33,216 bases of DNA from Sphingobacteriaceae bacterium UBA6709 (GCA_002454425.1 DKIV01000008.1:69502-102717); one strand, 5' to 3'; positions 6,125 to 13,867 are shown, numbered from the stretch's first letter. Program-made: numbers and translations. The notes: generated by a model from the sequence alone, not told the origin.

Positions 6125-8734
6125 TTAACTCTTTAGCACCCGCTGTATATCGTCAAGCTTCATCAAAGCCTCAACAGGCGTCAAGGTATTCACATCCAGA
6201 TTATTCAGTAAATCCCTGATCTTCACGAGCACAGGATCGTCGATAGAGAACATTTGCAGCTGATAGGCTTGCTGCTGAACTTTCTTCAGGCTATCTTTAA
6301 TATGTTCGCCCCCGGTACGCTCCTGCTCCAAACGCTTTAAGATCTCTGAGGCACGACCAATAACCTTGGCAGGCATACCCGCCATACGCGCTACGTGAAT
6401 ACCAAAACTATGCTCACTTCCCCCGGGAACCAGCTTACGCAGAAAAATGATCTTGTTACCTGTATCTTTCACAGATACGTTATAATTCTTTATGCGCGGA
6501 AAGGAGTTGGTAAGCTCGTTGAGCTCATGGTAATGCGTCGCGAAGAGGGTCTTGGCGCGTGCAGTAGACTGATTATGCAGGAACTCGGCAATTGCCCACG
6601 CGATGGAAATCCCGTCGTAAGTAGAAGTACCCCGACCTATTTCGTCAAGAAGAATTAAACTGCGACTGGATATATTGTTCAAGATACTGGCGGTTTCATT
6701 CATCTCAACCATGAATGTTGACTCGCCTGATGAAAGATTGTCTGAAGCTCCTACACGGGTGAAGATCTTATCTACCAGACCAACCGTCGCTTCTTTAGCG
6801 GGGACAAAGCATCCGATCTGAGCCATCAGCACAATGAGTGCCGTCTGCCGTAAAAGCGCCGATTTACCGGCCATATTAGGCCCGGTTATAATGATTATTT
6901 GCTGGCTCTCATTATCAAGATATACGTCATTCGTAATGTAGTCTTCGCCTACGGGTAACTTCTTCTCAATAACTGGATGCCTGGCACCTTTAAGATCAAG
7001 CTTATTATCCTCTGTAATTAAAGGCTTAACGTAATAATTACGGAGTGATACTTCTGCAAAACATAAAAGCACATCGAGCTGAGCCGCGATCTGCGCGTTA
7101 AGTTGAACGGGTCTTATAAACTCTGAAAGAGCAAAGACCAGCTCATTATATAAACGAGTCTCAAGAGCCAGGATTTTTTCTTCCGCGCCCAGAATCTGCT
7201 CCTCATATTCTTTAAGCTCGGGAGTAATGTAACGTTCGGCATTTACAAGGGTCTGCTTCCTGATCCAATCAGCAGGAACGCGGTCCTTATGAGCATTGGT
7301 AACTTCAAGATAATAACCGAAGACACTGTTGAAAGCAATCTTCAACGATGGAATACCGGTAGCTTCAGATTCCCGTTTTTGTATAGCAACAAGATATCCC
7401 TTCCCTCCGAAGGCTATTTCACGCAGCTTATCAAGATCAGCGTTAATGCCTTTGGCTATAACCCCTCCTTTTGCTACCATTACCGGAGGATCTTCACTCA
7501 ATTCTTTTTCAATCTTCTCGCGAATGGCAATACATGGATTTAACTGGCTGGCTGTCAAGCGCAACGACTCATTCTCAGACTGAATGCACAGCTCCTGAAT
7601 TCTCTCTATTGATGATAGCGCCCGCTTTAACTGGCATAATTCGCGAGGGTTGGCTCGCTGAAGGCCTATCTTTGAAATAAGTCGCTCCAGATCGCCCATT
7701 TGCTTCAATTCGTCGAGAAGCGCGGTTCGCAAGTCGTCCTGCTGCGTAAGAAATTCAACTACCGACAATCTACTTTCTATAGGCTTCAGATCCTTAAGCG
7801 GCATGATGATCCAACGCCGCAGAAGACGTCCTCCCATAGGGGTCACTGTTTGGTCGAGCACATCGGAAAGCGTCATGGCGTCTTCGTTGCCGGAGCTCAC
7901 GAGCTCAAGATTGCGGATGGTGAAGCGATCAAGCCACATATACTTATCTTCTTCAACCCGAGCCACTGATGAAATATGCTGGAGATTGCGATGTTCTGTT
8001 TCGTTAAGGTAATGCAGGGCAACACCCGCGGCGACAATGGCAATGGTAAGGCGATCGACACCGAAACCTTTCAGGGTCTTGACGTCAAAGTGTTTGAGGA
8101 TAAACTCATTCGCGTAATCACCCGTATATGGCCATTCATCAAGTCCGTAGGTATAAAACTTATCACCAAAAGCTTCCTTAAATTCTGAAATTTTGTTTTT
8201 AGGAAGAACTACTTCGCTGGGCTTAAAACTCTGAAGTAATTTATCGGCATAATCTTTAGATCCCTGCGCCACGAAAAACTCCCCTGTAGATATATCGACA
8301 AAAGCTAAACCAATCGTGCTTTTCTCGAAATATATGGATGCCAGGTAGTTATTTGCCTTTTGTTGAAGGATATTATCATTATACGCGACGCCTGGTGTAA
8401 CCAGTTCGGTAACACCGCGCTTAACGATGGTTTTCACAGTCTTTGGATCCTCGAGCTGATCGCAGATGGCAACGCGCTGTCCTGCCCTCACAAGCTTCGG
8501 AAGGTAGGTCTCCAACGAGTGATGAGGAAAACCCGCCAACTCGATATGAGAAGCGGAACCATTAGCTCTTTTGGTGAGTACAATGCCTAATATTGAGGAT
8601 GCCCGAACAGCATCTTCGCCAAAAGTTTCGTAAAAATCGCCTACTCTAAACAACAATAAGGCACCGGGGTATTTAGCCTTAATGGTATTATATTGTTGCA
8701 TCAAAGGTGTTTCCTTCTTTGTACTCTTTGCCAA
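6125..8734 (-). CDS. mutS: DNA mismatch repair protein MutS
   Basis: Recognises base mismatches and small loops and recruits MutL. 869 residues, close to bacterial MutS1. The mismatch-binding Phe-X-Glu motif is F34-Y-E36 in GDFYETFGE. The ATPase has Walker A GPNMAGKS (618-625), the SSGESTFMVEM signature, Walker B LILLDEIGRGTSTYDG and the TLFATHYHEL switch. The C-terminus keeps a helix-turn-helix-like region. The start is TTG (8732-8734), chosen because a near-perfect Shine-Dalgarno AAGGAGG lies at 8740-8746 with 5-base spacing and because MAKSTKKETPLM is the expected MutS N-terminus. The NlpC/P60 gene follows after 5 bases. A secure call. Confidence 0.98.
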   Translation of the reverse strand: MAKSTKKETPLMQQYNTIKAKYPGALLLFRVGDFYETFGEDAVRASSILGIVLTKRANGSASHIELAGFPHHSLETYLPKLVRAGQRVAICDQLEDPKTVKTIVKRGVTELVTPGVAYNDNILQQKANNYLASIYFEKSTIGLAFVDISTGEFFVAQGSKDYADKLLQSFKPSEVVLPKNKISEFKEAFGDKFYTYGLDEWPYTGDYANEFILKHFDVKTLKGFGVDRLTIAIVAAGVALHYLNETEHRNLQHISSVARVEEDKYMWLDRFTIRNLELVSSGNEDAMTLSDVLDQTVTPMGGRLLRRWIIMPLKDLKPIESRLSVVEFLTQQDDLRTALLDELKQMGDLERLISKIGLQRANPRELCQLKRALSSIERIQELCIQSENESLRLTASQLNPCIAIREKIEKELSEDPPVMVAKGGVIAKGINADLDKLREIAFGGKGYLVAIQKRESEATGIPSLKIAFNSVFGYYLEVTNAHKDRVPADWIRKQTLVNAERYITPELKEYEEQILGAEEKILALETRLYNELVFALSEFIRPVQLNAQIAAQLDVLLCFAEVSLRNYYVKPLITEDNKLDLKGARHPVIEKKLPVGEDYITNDVYLDNESQQIIIITGPNMAGKSALLRQTALIVLMAQIGCFVPAKEATVGLVDKIFTRVGASDNLSSGESTFMVEMNETASILNNISSRSLILLDEIGRGTSTYDGISIAWAIAEFLHNQSTARAKTLFATHYHELNELTNSFPRIKNYNVSVKDTGNKIIFLRKLVPGGSEHSFGIHVARMAGMPAKVIGRASEILKRLEQERTGGEHIKDSLKKVQQQAYQLQMFSIDDPVLVKIRDLLNNLDVNTLTPVEALMKLDDIQRVLKS

Positions 8735-8739
8735 GTGAT

Positions 8740-8746
8740 CCTCCTT
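8740..8746 (-). promoter_or_regulatory. strong Shine-Dalgarno AAGGAGG deciding the mutS TTG start
   Basis: On the minus strand AAGGAGG is followed by 5 bases and then TTG. Such a strong ribosome-binding site is unusual for Bacteroidota and stands out in this window, where other genes have A/T-rich leaders. It probably compensates for the weak TTG start codon. Confidence 0.8.
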
Positions 8747-8776
8747 AATTTCGCGCTAAAATAATTATTAATGTAT

Positions 8777-8792
8777 TCTGACGAAAGTCAGA
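8777..8792 (-). promoter_or_regulatory. hairpin in the mutS leader
   Basis: TCTGAC (8777-8782) and GTCAGA (8787-8792) form a perfect 6-bp stem around 4 bases, about 30 bases upstream of the mutS Shine-Dalgarno. It may be a leader structure or an operator. No T-tract follows on either strand. Confidence 0.4.
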
Positions 8793-8956
8793 GGACGAAT
8801 TTATAAAATTTAGCAGCGGCGTCGTAACGTTGCAACAAGAGATCTCGTCTTTACATAAAGAAAGTATGACAGTGCTAGCCAAAGCGTTACAGAAAGCAAC
8901 TAAACCTTTGGCTATCTTGCGAGTCAGACAAGCACACACATTAACTGAATAATTAT

Positions 8957-10171
8957 ATGAAAAGATTTTTGCTATTAGGGCTTTTGGGGGCAATGCTTTC
9001 AATGGTTTGCGTAAGTCGGCAGGCTACGGCACAACCGAATACTCAAATCTCACTAAACGTCTTCTACGACAGACTGGCGCCCTATGGCGACTGGATGCCG
9101 TATCAGAATTATGGGCGCGTGTGGCGACCCAGAGTCGATCGCGACTTCATCCCTTATTCTACTAACGGACGCTGGGTTTACACAGATTACGGCAACTCCT
9201 GGGAATCGGACTATGACTGGGGCTGGGCGCCGTTTCATTATGGACGATGGATCTATGACGACTCCTATGGATGGATGTGGTTGCCCGACACAGAATGGGC
9301 TCCGGCCTGGGTTAGCTGGCGTTCGGGAGGTGGATACTATGGATGGGCTCCCCTTGGTCCGGGCATGAGCGTGAACATAAACATCAATATCCCTTTACTT
9401 CGTTGGGTATTTTGCCCTGCCCGTTATGTGATGAATCCGCGTATCAGCCAGTACTGTGTTCCGCGCAATCGCAACACGGTGATCATTAATAATACCACCG
9501 TCATCAATAATATCTATTATCGGGATAACCGACGTTATTTTGCAGGCCCACAGCATCGCGAGCTCGAACGCCGTACGGGCCAGCGGGTAGCGATCCAAAG
9601 ACCCAATTTTTCGCGTCCTGATAATTACCGCAACGGCTCTGGTTACCGTCCTGACATGGGTAATGGCAATAGACCGCGCCCGAACGACAATCGCTGGCAA
9701 GGACGAGATGACAACAGAGGCGACCGTAACAACGGATATTACGGACAGAATCAGCGGCCAAATTTCGATCGTCCTTCCGGACGACCTGACCGCCCAAACT
9801 CCCGCCCGGATTATCAGAGGCCTCAATCGGAACGCCCCACAACGTTACCCTCAATGCCTGGCAGACCTGACAATAACAGACCTTCAAACGGCATAAGAGA
9901 TAACGATCGTCCGCAAGGAAGCTACCCTTCGCAGCGCCCACAATGGAATAATGGTGGCCGCGAACGAGATGGCGGCTGGAATTCTGATGGCCGTCGCCCC
10001 GAACGCAATATTGAACAACGCCCGCAGATTAGTCGCGACCGAAACTTCATGGTTACCAATCCACGCCAGCAAAGCAGTATTGAACGTCAGCGTGTTGAAA
10101 GTCGCCAACCTGCTGTGGCGAGCAATAATTCCGGTAGCGGAAATCGCCCGGAAGGTAGAGGCAGACGCTAA
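8957..10171 (+). CDS. secreted Trp-rich protein (DUF6600-like) with basic low-complexity tail
   Basis: 404 residues. A signal peptide (about 1-25, ending ATAQ) leads into a tryptophan/tyrosine-rich domain (about 35-145). This domain repeats a YGxW...W pattern: YGDWMPYQNYGRVW, GRWVYTDYG, YDWGWAPFHYGRW and YGWAPLGPG. It is typical of the DUF6600 group of Gram-negative envelope proteins. A V/I/N-rich stretch (VIINNTTVINN) follows, then roughly 200 residues dominated by Arg, Pro, Asn, Gly and Asp with loose RPDxxRP repeats. That tail is probably disordered and strongly basic, suited to binding acidic polymers or nucleic acid. It is monocistronic, with a clear terminator after it. No function is established for the family. 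Confidence 0.8.
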   Translation: MKRFLLLGLLGAMLSMVCVSRQATAQPNTQISLNVFYDRLAPYGDWMPYQNYGRVWRPRVDRDFIPYSTNGRWVYTDYGNSWESDYDWGWAPFHYGRWIYDDSYGWMWLPDTEWAPAWVSWRSGGGYYGWAPLGPGMSVNININIPLLRWVFCPARYVMNPRISQYCVPRNRNTVIINNTTVINNIYYRDNRRYFAGPQHRELERRTGQRVAIQRPNFSRPDNYRNGSGYRPDMGNGNRPRPNDNRWQGRDDNRGDRNNGYYGQNQRPNFDRPSGRPDRPNSRPDYQRPQSERPTTLPSMPGRPDNNRPSNGIRDNDRPQGSYPSQRPQWNNGGRERDGGWNSDGRRPERNIEQRPQISRDRNFMVTNPRQQSSIERQRVESRQPAVASNNSGSGNRPEGRGRR

Positions 10172-10190
10172 CATAAAAGTCTTTTAGGAG

Positions 10191-10226
10191 AAAAGGGATG
10201 TCACTGATGATGTCCCTTTTCTTTTT
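10191..10226 (+). terminator. intrinsic terminator after the DUF6600-like gene
   Basis: AAAAGGGA (10191-10198) pairs with TCCCTTTT (10213-10220) around 14 bases, followed by CTTTTT (10221-10226). It lies 20 bases after the stop. Confidence 0.85.
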
Positions 10227-10262
10227 ACATATCAGCCTATTTAAATTAATTTTAAATAATAC

Positions 10263-10293
10263 TTGGAATGAGTATAAATAAAGAATACATTTG
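10263..10293 (+). promoter_or_regulatory. promoter: TTG at -33 and TACATTTG at -7
   Basis: TTG (10263-10265), a 20-base spacer and an exact TAnnTTTG box (10286-10293). It is the best complete match to the Bacteroidota primary promoter in the window. It ends 16 bases before the ATG at 10310. Confidence 0.7.
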
Positions 10294-10309
10294 AAACACA
10301 GGTTGAAAA

Positions 10310-10666
10310 ATGAATTTAGACAAAGGCTGCTTAGATATTATTGAAGTTTATTCTACAGAGAAAGGTTCTGTAAATCAATGTAACAAGAGTAATCGCATGT
10401 TATTGGAGTTTGCAGGTCTGACGACATCGTTCAAAATTAACGAGTTTATGGACTTCTGTAAAAAAATCGCCGCAGCAGATATCGAAAAATTATTAACAGA
10501 CAGCAGTCATGGCGCCGATATCACGATCATTTCACCCATTTATTCAGAACGTTGCTTCGTGCTGGACCTCAATGACCTTATCAATCTGAAGGAGCTCCTT
10601 GAAGCTTCGCGAGCCATGATCCTATTAAATTCGATGATCAGAAGCTGCATGTTGCAGTATAGTTGA
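10310..10666 (+). CDS. small hypothetical protein, perhaps DUF6686-related
   Basis: 118 residues, no signal peptide, probably cytoplasmic. Cysteines are at C7, C24, C50, C86 and C112. A central stretch resembling LLEFAGLTTSFKINEFMDFC recalls small Bacteroidota proteins of the DUF6686 type, whose members place a similar strand-helix unit after a Cys pair. The match is loose. It has its own good promoter and sits alone between the DUF6600-like gene and ferritin, with a weak hairpin after it. I do not know its function. Confidence 0.7.
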   Translation: MNLDKGCLDIIEVYSTEKGSVNQCNKSNRMLLEFAGLTTSFKINEFMDFCKKIAAADIEKLLTDSSHGADITIISPIYSERCFVLDLNDLINLKELLEASRAMILLNSMIRSCMLQYS

Positions 10667-10686
10667 TTTAGATTTATTCTGTATTG

Positions 10687-10720
10687 CCCTGTAAAAAACT
10701 ACTTTACGGGATTGTTGTTA
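10687..10720 (+). terminator. weak hairpin between the small unknown gene and ferritin
   Basis: CCCTGTAAA (10687-10695) pairs with TTTACGGG (10703-10710) with one bulged T. It is followed by ATTGTTGTT rather than a clean T-tract. It is probably a weak terminator of the upstream gene, and it also borders the ferritin promoter box. Confidence 0.45.
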
Positions 10721-10726
10721 CTTTTG
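10719..10726 (+). promoter_or_regulatory. -7 promoter box TACTTTTG upstream of ferritin
   Basis: Exact TAnnTTTG, 67 bases before the ferritin ATG and 8 bases before the ATG of a 20-codon leader ORF. No good -33 element at ideal spacing. Confidence 0.55.
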
Positions 10727-10734
10727 TATTGGAG

Positions 10735-10797
10735 ATGGCTGACCTTCAACCCGGCGATCTCAATTCTGTTACATCTACATTAGTAATTTCATTATGA
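10735..10797 (+). CDS. possible 20-residue leader peptide overlapping the ferritin start
   Basis: ATG at 10735 opens a 20-codon frame, MADLQPGDLNSVTSTLVISL, whose TGA (10795-10797) overlaps the ferritin ATG in the arrangement ATGA. GGAG lies immediately before its start, and the -7 box TACTTTTG ends 8 bases upstream, so a transcript would begin almost at this ATG. Translation of this frame could couple to ferritin translation. It may equally be a chance frame in a 5' leader. Confidence 0.35.
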   Translation: MADLQPGDLNSVTSTLVISL

Positions 10798-11321
10798 AAG
10801 ATTTATTAAGATTAAGAACGTCACTTGGCGAAGAGATAGAAAACCTGCTTAACGAGCAGATAAAAATGGAAGCCTTTTCATCTTCAGTATATTTAGCAAT
10901 GGCTTCATGGGCTAACCGCAACGGCTTTGATAACAGTGCTGGTTTCCTTGAGAAACAGTCGAACGAAGAGCGCGAGCATATGTTACGTATTTTTAAATAC
11001 ATAAACGACATGGGCGGCATGGCAATATCTCCGGAGATTACGGGAATTCCTCAGGAATTCGAGTCATTCAAGGCGGTATTTGAGGCGGCTTTACAACAGG
11101 AGATTAATGTTACGGCCAGCATCAGCAACATTGCTGATCGTTGCCTGAAAGCTAAAGATTTCACTACTTTTCAATTCCTGCAATGGTTCCTGAATGAGCA
11201 GAAAGAAGAAGAATATGTATTCAGACGCATTCTGGAACTGTTCGAAGTTATTGGTGAGGCAGGTACCGGAAGATGGCAAATTGACAAACAGATTCCTCAG
11301 GTTAAATACAGCGAAGACTAA
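10794..11321 (+). CDS. ferritin (FtnA-type, non-haem)
   Basis: Iron-storage subunit that oxidises Fe(II) and mineralises it in a 24-mer cage. 175 residues, the usual ferritin length, all helical. The ferroxidase-centre residues align with E. coli FtnA: E26, E59 and H62 (in NEEREHM), E103 (in QQEIN), Q136 and E139 (in NEQKEEE). The conserved KMEAFSSSVYLAMASW segment replaces the usual LELYSS region. The first in-frame ATG is used; it overlaps the TGA of a 20-codon upstream frame. No Fur box was identified. A perfect terminator follows 20 bases after the stop. Confidence 0.96.
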   Translation: MKDLLRLRTSLGEEIENLLNEQIKMEAFSSSVYLAMASWANRNGFDNSAGFLEKQSNEEREHMLRIFKYINDMGGMAISPEITGIPQEFESFKAVFEAALQQEINVTASISNIADRCLKAKDFTTFQFLQWFLNEQKEEEYVFRRILELFEVIGEAGTGRWQIDKQIPQVKYSED

Positions 11322-11340
11322 GCTCTTCTTATTAAAATAC

Positions 11341-11375
11341 AAAACAGGCGATAGCAAACACTATCGCCTGTTTTT
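11341..11375 (+). terminator. perfect intrinsic terminator of ferritin
   Basis: AAAACAGGCGATAG (11341-11354) and CTATCGCCTGTTTT (11361-11374) form a perfect 14-bp stem with a 6-base loop and a closing T-tract. With A-runs upstream it can also act on the minus strand. Confidence 0.93.
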
Positions 11376-11410
11376 GTATACTCCAGTTTTATACGCAGCG
11401 CCAATAAAAC

Positions 11411-11451
11411 AAAAGGCGACATCGCGCAGGAAAGCACAATGTCGCCTTTTT
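11411..11451 (-). terminator. terminator of the fucO gene (bidirectional)
   Basis: AAAAGGCGACAT (11411-11422) and ATGTCGCCTTTT (11439-11450) form a 12-bp perfect stem. It stands 25 bases past the stop of the minus-strand fucO, with T-runs on either strand. Together with the ferritin terminator it isolates two convergent genes. Confidence 0.88.
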
Positions 11452-11475
11452 GTTATGCGACTATAAAAATCGGAT

Positions 11476-12627
11476 TTAGTAGATTGCCTTATAAAGGGCT
11501 TTGATCTCCTCAAGATTTGTTTCGCGTGGATTTCCACCTGTACATACGTCAATTAAAGCAGCTTCAGAAAGAGCATCGATATCTTCTTCCTTAACGCCAA
11601 GGTCACGTAATCTAGGAGGAATACCAACGTCCGCGCTAAGTTTCTTTACAGCATTGATAGCGGCCTCGCGAGCCTGCTCGATTGTCATAGCTTCGGTATT
11701 TTCCACTCCCATCGCTTTAGCGATATCGCGGAACTTATCATTAGTAAACTCAGCATTATATGCCATGATATGAGGAAGCAACACTGCGTTTGCAACGCCA
11801 TGCGGCGTGCCGTAGAACGCACCAAGAGGGTGTGCCATACCGTGTACCAGCCCTAAGCCAACATTTGAGAATCCCATTCCCGCAATGTATTGACCTAATG
11901 CCATGTCTTCTCCCCCCTGAGCGTCACCTTTAACAGAAGCTCTCAAAGAACGTCCGATAATTTCAATGGCTTTCAAATGGAACATGTCGGTAAGCTCCCA
12001 TGCCGCTTTGGTAGTATATCCTTCAATAGCATGTGTAAGGGCATCAACGCCGGTAGCAGCTTTCAAAGAAGCAGGCATACTGGCCATCATCTCCGGATCT
12101 ACAATTGCAACCAAAGGGATATCGTGAGGATCTACACAAACGAACTTCCTGCGATTCTGCACATCGGTGATAACATAGTTAATGGTAACTTCTGCAGCGG
12201 TACCTGCGGTTGTTGGAATAGCGATGATAGGCACAGAAGGTTTCTTTGTAGGGGCAACGCCTTCAAGGCTTCTAACATCGGCAAACTCAGGATTGTTAAT
12301 GATGATACCAATGGCTTTACATGTATCCTGAGGTGAGCCACCGCCAACAGCGATAAGGTAGTCAGCACCTGCTGCCTTGAACACTTCAACACCTTCCTGA
12401 ACAACCTCAATTGTAGGATTAGGAACTACCTTATCATAAATTTCAAAAGCTAGTCCGGCATCTTCAAGCACCTTGGTAACTTTTGTAGTTACATTAAATT
12501 TGATTAGATCAGCATCGGTAACTACCAAGGCTTTTTTATATCCTCTGCGATTTACCTCGTCAACAATACTTGTTATTGAACCGGGACCAAAGAAAGAGGT
12601 CTCATTTAAAATAATACGTCTTGACAT
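11476..12627 (-). CDS. fucO: lactaldehyde reductase / 1,2-propanediol dehydrogenase (iron-containing alcohol dehydrogenase)
   Basis: Interconverts L-lactaldehyde and 1,2-propanediol with NAD(H), the fate of the lactaldehyde made in L-fucose and L-rhamnose breakdown. 383 residues. The sequence follows E. coli FucO closely through long stretches such as GADYLIAVGGGSPQDTCKAI and MGFSNVGLGLVHGMAHPLGA. Iron ligands correspond to D195, H199, H262 and H276. The NAD-binding GGGSPQD sits at 95-101. It is fully intact. It lies 95 bases downstream of a DapA/NanA-family aldolase on the same strand, and no -7 box was found before it. It is therefore probably co-transcribed and may use the lactaldehyde released by that aldolase. 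Confidence 0.93.
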   Translation of the reverse strand: MSRRIILNETSFFGPGSITSIVDEVNRRGYKKALVVTDADLIKFNVTTKVTKVLEDAGLAFEIYDKVVPNPTIEVVQEGVEVFKAAGADYLIAVGGGSPQDTCKAIGIIINNPEFADVRSLEGVAPTKKPSVPIIAIPTTAGTAAEVTINYVITDVQNRRKFVCVDPHDIPLVAIVDPEMMASMPASLKAATGVDALTHAIEGYTTKAAWELTDMFHLKAIEIIGRSLRASVKGDAQGGEDMALGQYIAGMGFSNVGLGLVHGMAHPLGAFYGTPHGVANAVLLPHIMAYNAEFTNDKFRDIAKAMGVENTEAMTIEQAREAAINAVKKLSADVGIPPRLRDLGVKEEDIDALSEAALIDVCTGGNPRETNLEEIKALYKAIY

Positions 12628-12682
12628 TTTGTTATTCCTTTAAGTATGTGATATGTTTTAATAATAGTATGCTATCAATCTT

Positions 12683-12698
12683 ACGTCAGGGAACGTCA
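12683..12698 (-). repeat. TGACGT direct repeat spaced 10 bp between the aldolase gene and fucO
   Basis: On the minus strand TGACGT occurs twice, exactly one helical turn apart (12693-12698 and 12683-12688), in the 95-base gap before fucO. The spacing would put two half-sites on the same DNA face. No regulator is adjacent; function unknown. Confidence 0.35.
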
Positions 12699-12722
12699 AT
12701 ACATCGAGACCTCTTCCGTTGG

Positions 12723-13622
12723 CTATTTATTGCCAATGCCGAAAACAGTATCTATTCTTTGACAATCCTTTTCTGTAAGCGCGCCTCCATAATTTCTTGA
12801 CCCTGGTAACATGTAGCCGAACTTGCGGGAAACTACTGTTTTGATCGTTGTGACAAAGTCGTCACCAGTGGTATAAATAGAGGAAAGGCGTCCAATTTCC
12901 ATTTGTATATGATTCAGCTTTCCAAAATCATTGGCTTGGTAAGCATCCAGTGCAGCGACAAATAATTCAGGAGCGATATTGTTGAGACCTGAAATAACGC
13001 CGGCGCCGCCAGACATCATATTGGGGATGAAGTATTCGTCGTAGCCGGAAAGAACAGCAAAGTCAGGCCTTACCTCCTGAGTTGCCTGAACCATGGCACG
13101 GGTATGCGACAGGCAATCAACAGTATCTTTAACACCAACGAAAGAGGGAATCTCCGCGGCAAGCTCTCCGATGATAGAAGCATCAACATCGCAGCCTGTA
13201 CGTTGAGGAAAATTATAAGCGAACCATTTGCCATCAAGCTGCTTGCTTATTTCGCGATAATAACTAAGAATCTGATTACGCGTTTGACTAAAGTAGAAAT
13301 GCGGCAGAAACATAACACCCTGATATCCTACCTGATACGCCTTGCGAGCCATTACTAACATATCCTCCACGCTTCCGGCAGAAATATTAGCCACCATTGG
13401 CGTTGGACTCATGCGTCTGGCTTCTTCAATGAGTAAAAGACGTTCGCTGAGAGTCATGGAAAGAAACTCCCCTATACTTCCCATTACAAGAATAACACTG
13501 GTCCGAGCCTCTGTCAGGCGGTTCAGGTGTGATTGTAATGCGGCAAAATCAATCTTTCCCTCTGATGTAAAGGGAGTAACTGAAGGACACCAAGCACCTG
13601 AAAATTCTGATCTTCTATTCAT
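12723..13622 (-). CDS. dihydrodipicolinate synthase / N-acetylneuraminate lyase family aldolase
   Basis: Class I pyruvate aldolase, cytoplasmic TIM barrel. 299 residues, standard for the family. The Schiff-base lysine is K165 in FVGVKDT and the catalytic tyrosine is Y136 in WFAYNFPQRTG. The usual GTTGE or GSTGE loop reads GSIGEF (48-53), so the second hydroxyl residue of the DapA triad is isoleucine. This argues against true DapA, which should have GTTGE. The pairing with fucO suggests a 2-keto-3-deoxy sugar acid aldolase, such as 2-keto-3-deoxy-L-fuconate cleavage to pyruvate and lactaldehyde. That is inference from context. Two palindromes lie just upstream, at 13652-13663 and 13674-13689. 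Confidence 0.87.
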   Translation of the reverse strand: MNRRSEFSGAWCPSVTPFTSEGKIDFAALQSHLNRLTEARTSVILVMGSIGEFLSMTLSERLLLIEEARRMSPTPMVANISAGSVEDMLVMARKAYQVGYQGVMFLPHFYFSQTRNQILSYYREISKQLDGKWFAYNFPQRTGCDVDASIIGELAAEIPSFVGVKDTVDCLSHTRAMVQATQEVRPDFAVLSGYDEYFIPNMMSGGAGVISGLNNIAPELFVAALDAYQANDFGKLNHIQMEIGRLSSIYTTGDDFVTTIKTVVSRKFGYMLPGSRNYGGALTEKDCQRIDTVFGIGNK

Positions 13623-13651
13623 ATAATATTATCTTTTTATCTTAACCAAAT

Positions 13652-13689
13652 ATCAATATTGATTTGCAGGTTGACAATAATAATATTGT
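13652..13689. promoter_or_regulatory. paired palindromes upstream of the aldolase-fucO unit
   Basis: ATCAATATTGAT (13652-13663) is a perfect 12-bp palindrome that overlaps the near-consensus -7 box (7 of 8) of the aldolase gene. ACAATA (13674-13679) and TATTGT (13684-13689) form a second dyad 10 bases away. Both share CAATA/TATTG half-sites, which fits a dimeric regulator controlling this operon. No regulator gene is adjacent. Confidence 0.45.
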
Positions 13690-13859
13690 AGAGACTCGCT
13701 ATTTATTATTCGTGTAACTTTTTGCATGCAATTTAGGAAGCCTTGCTGATATAAATATTCAATTCGACACTTAATGACAACTATCATTATTTTTAACCAC
13801 TAAGCGCAAAATTCCAGGAAGCTTTCGCGGCAAAAAACTGATTTAGATAAAGTTTTTAT

Positions 13860-13867
13860 TAATTTTG
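13860..13867 (+). promoter_or_regulatory. -7 promoter box TAATTTTG
   Basis: Exact TAnnTTTG. Transcription from it would begin near 13873, after the upstream GTG codon at 13867, which supports the internal ATG at 13930 as the real start. Confidence 0.55.

Noticed and set aside
7289..7680. Several overlapping plus-strand frames inside mutS
   Set aside because: They are antisense to an intact, fully recognisable MutS and have no conserved motif; the same holds for other antisense frames in alaS, lepA and the DUF255 gene.
8745..9002. 85-codon minus-strand frame between mutS and the DUF6600-like gene
   Set aside because: It overlaps the start and signal peptide of the plus-strand gene and the mutS leader; no ribosome-binding or family evidence.
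9395..9941. Long minus-strand frames of about 145 codons opposite the DUF6600-like gene
   Set aside because: They arise from the Arg/Asn/Pro-rich codon bias of the plus-strand tail; no start signal or domain is visible, while the plus frame has a signal peptide, a domain and a terminator.
12723..13622. Calling the aldolase DapA or NanA outright
   Set aside because: The GSIGE loop lacks the usual second Thr, and the fucO neighbour argues for another keto-acid substrate; only the family is assigned.
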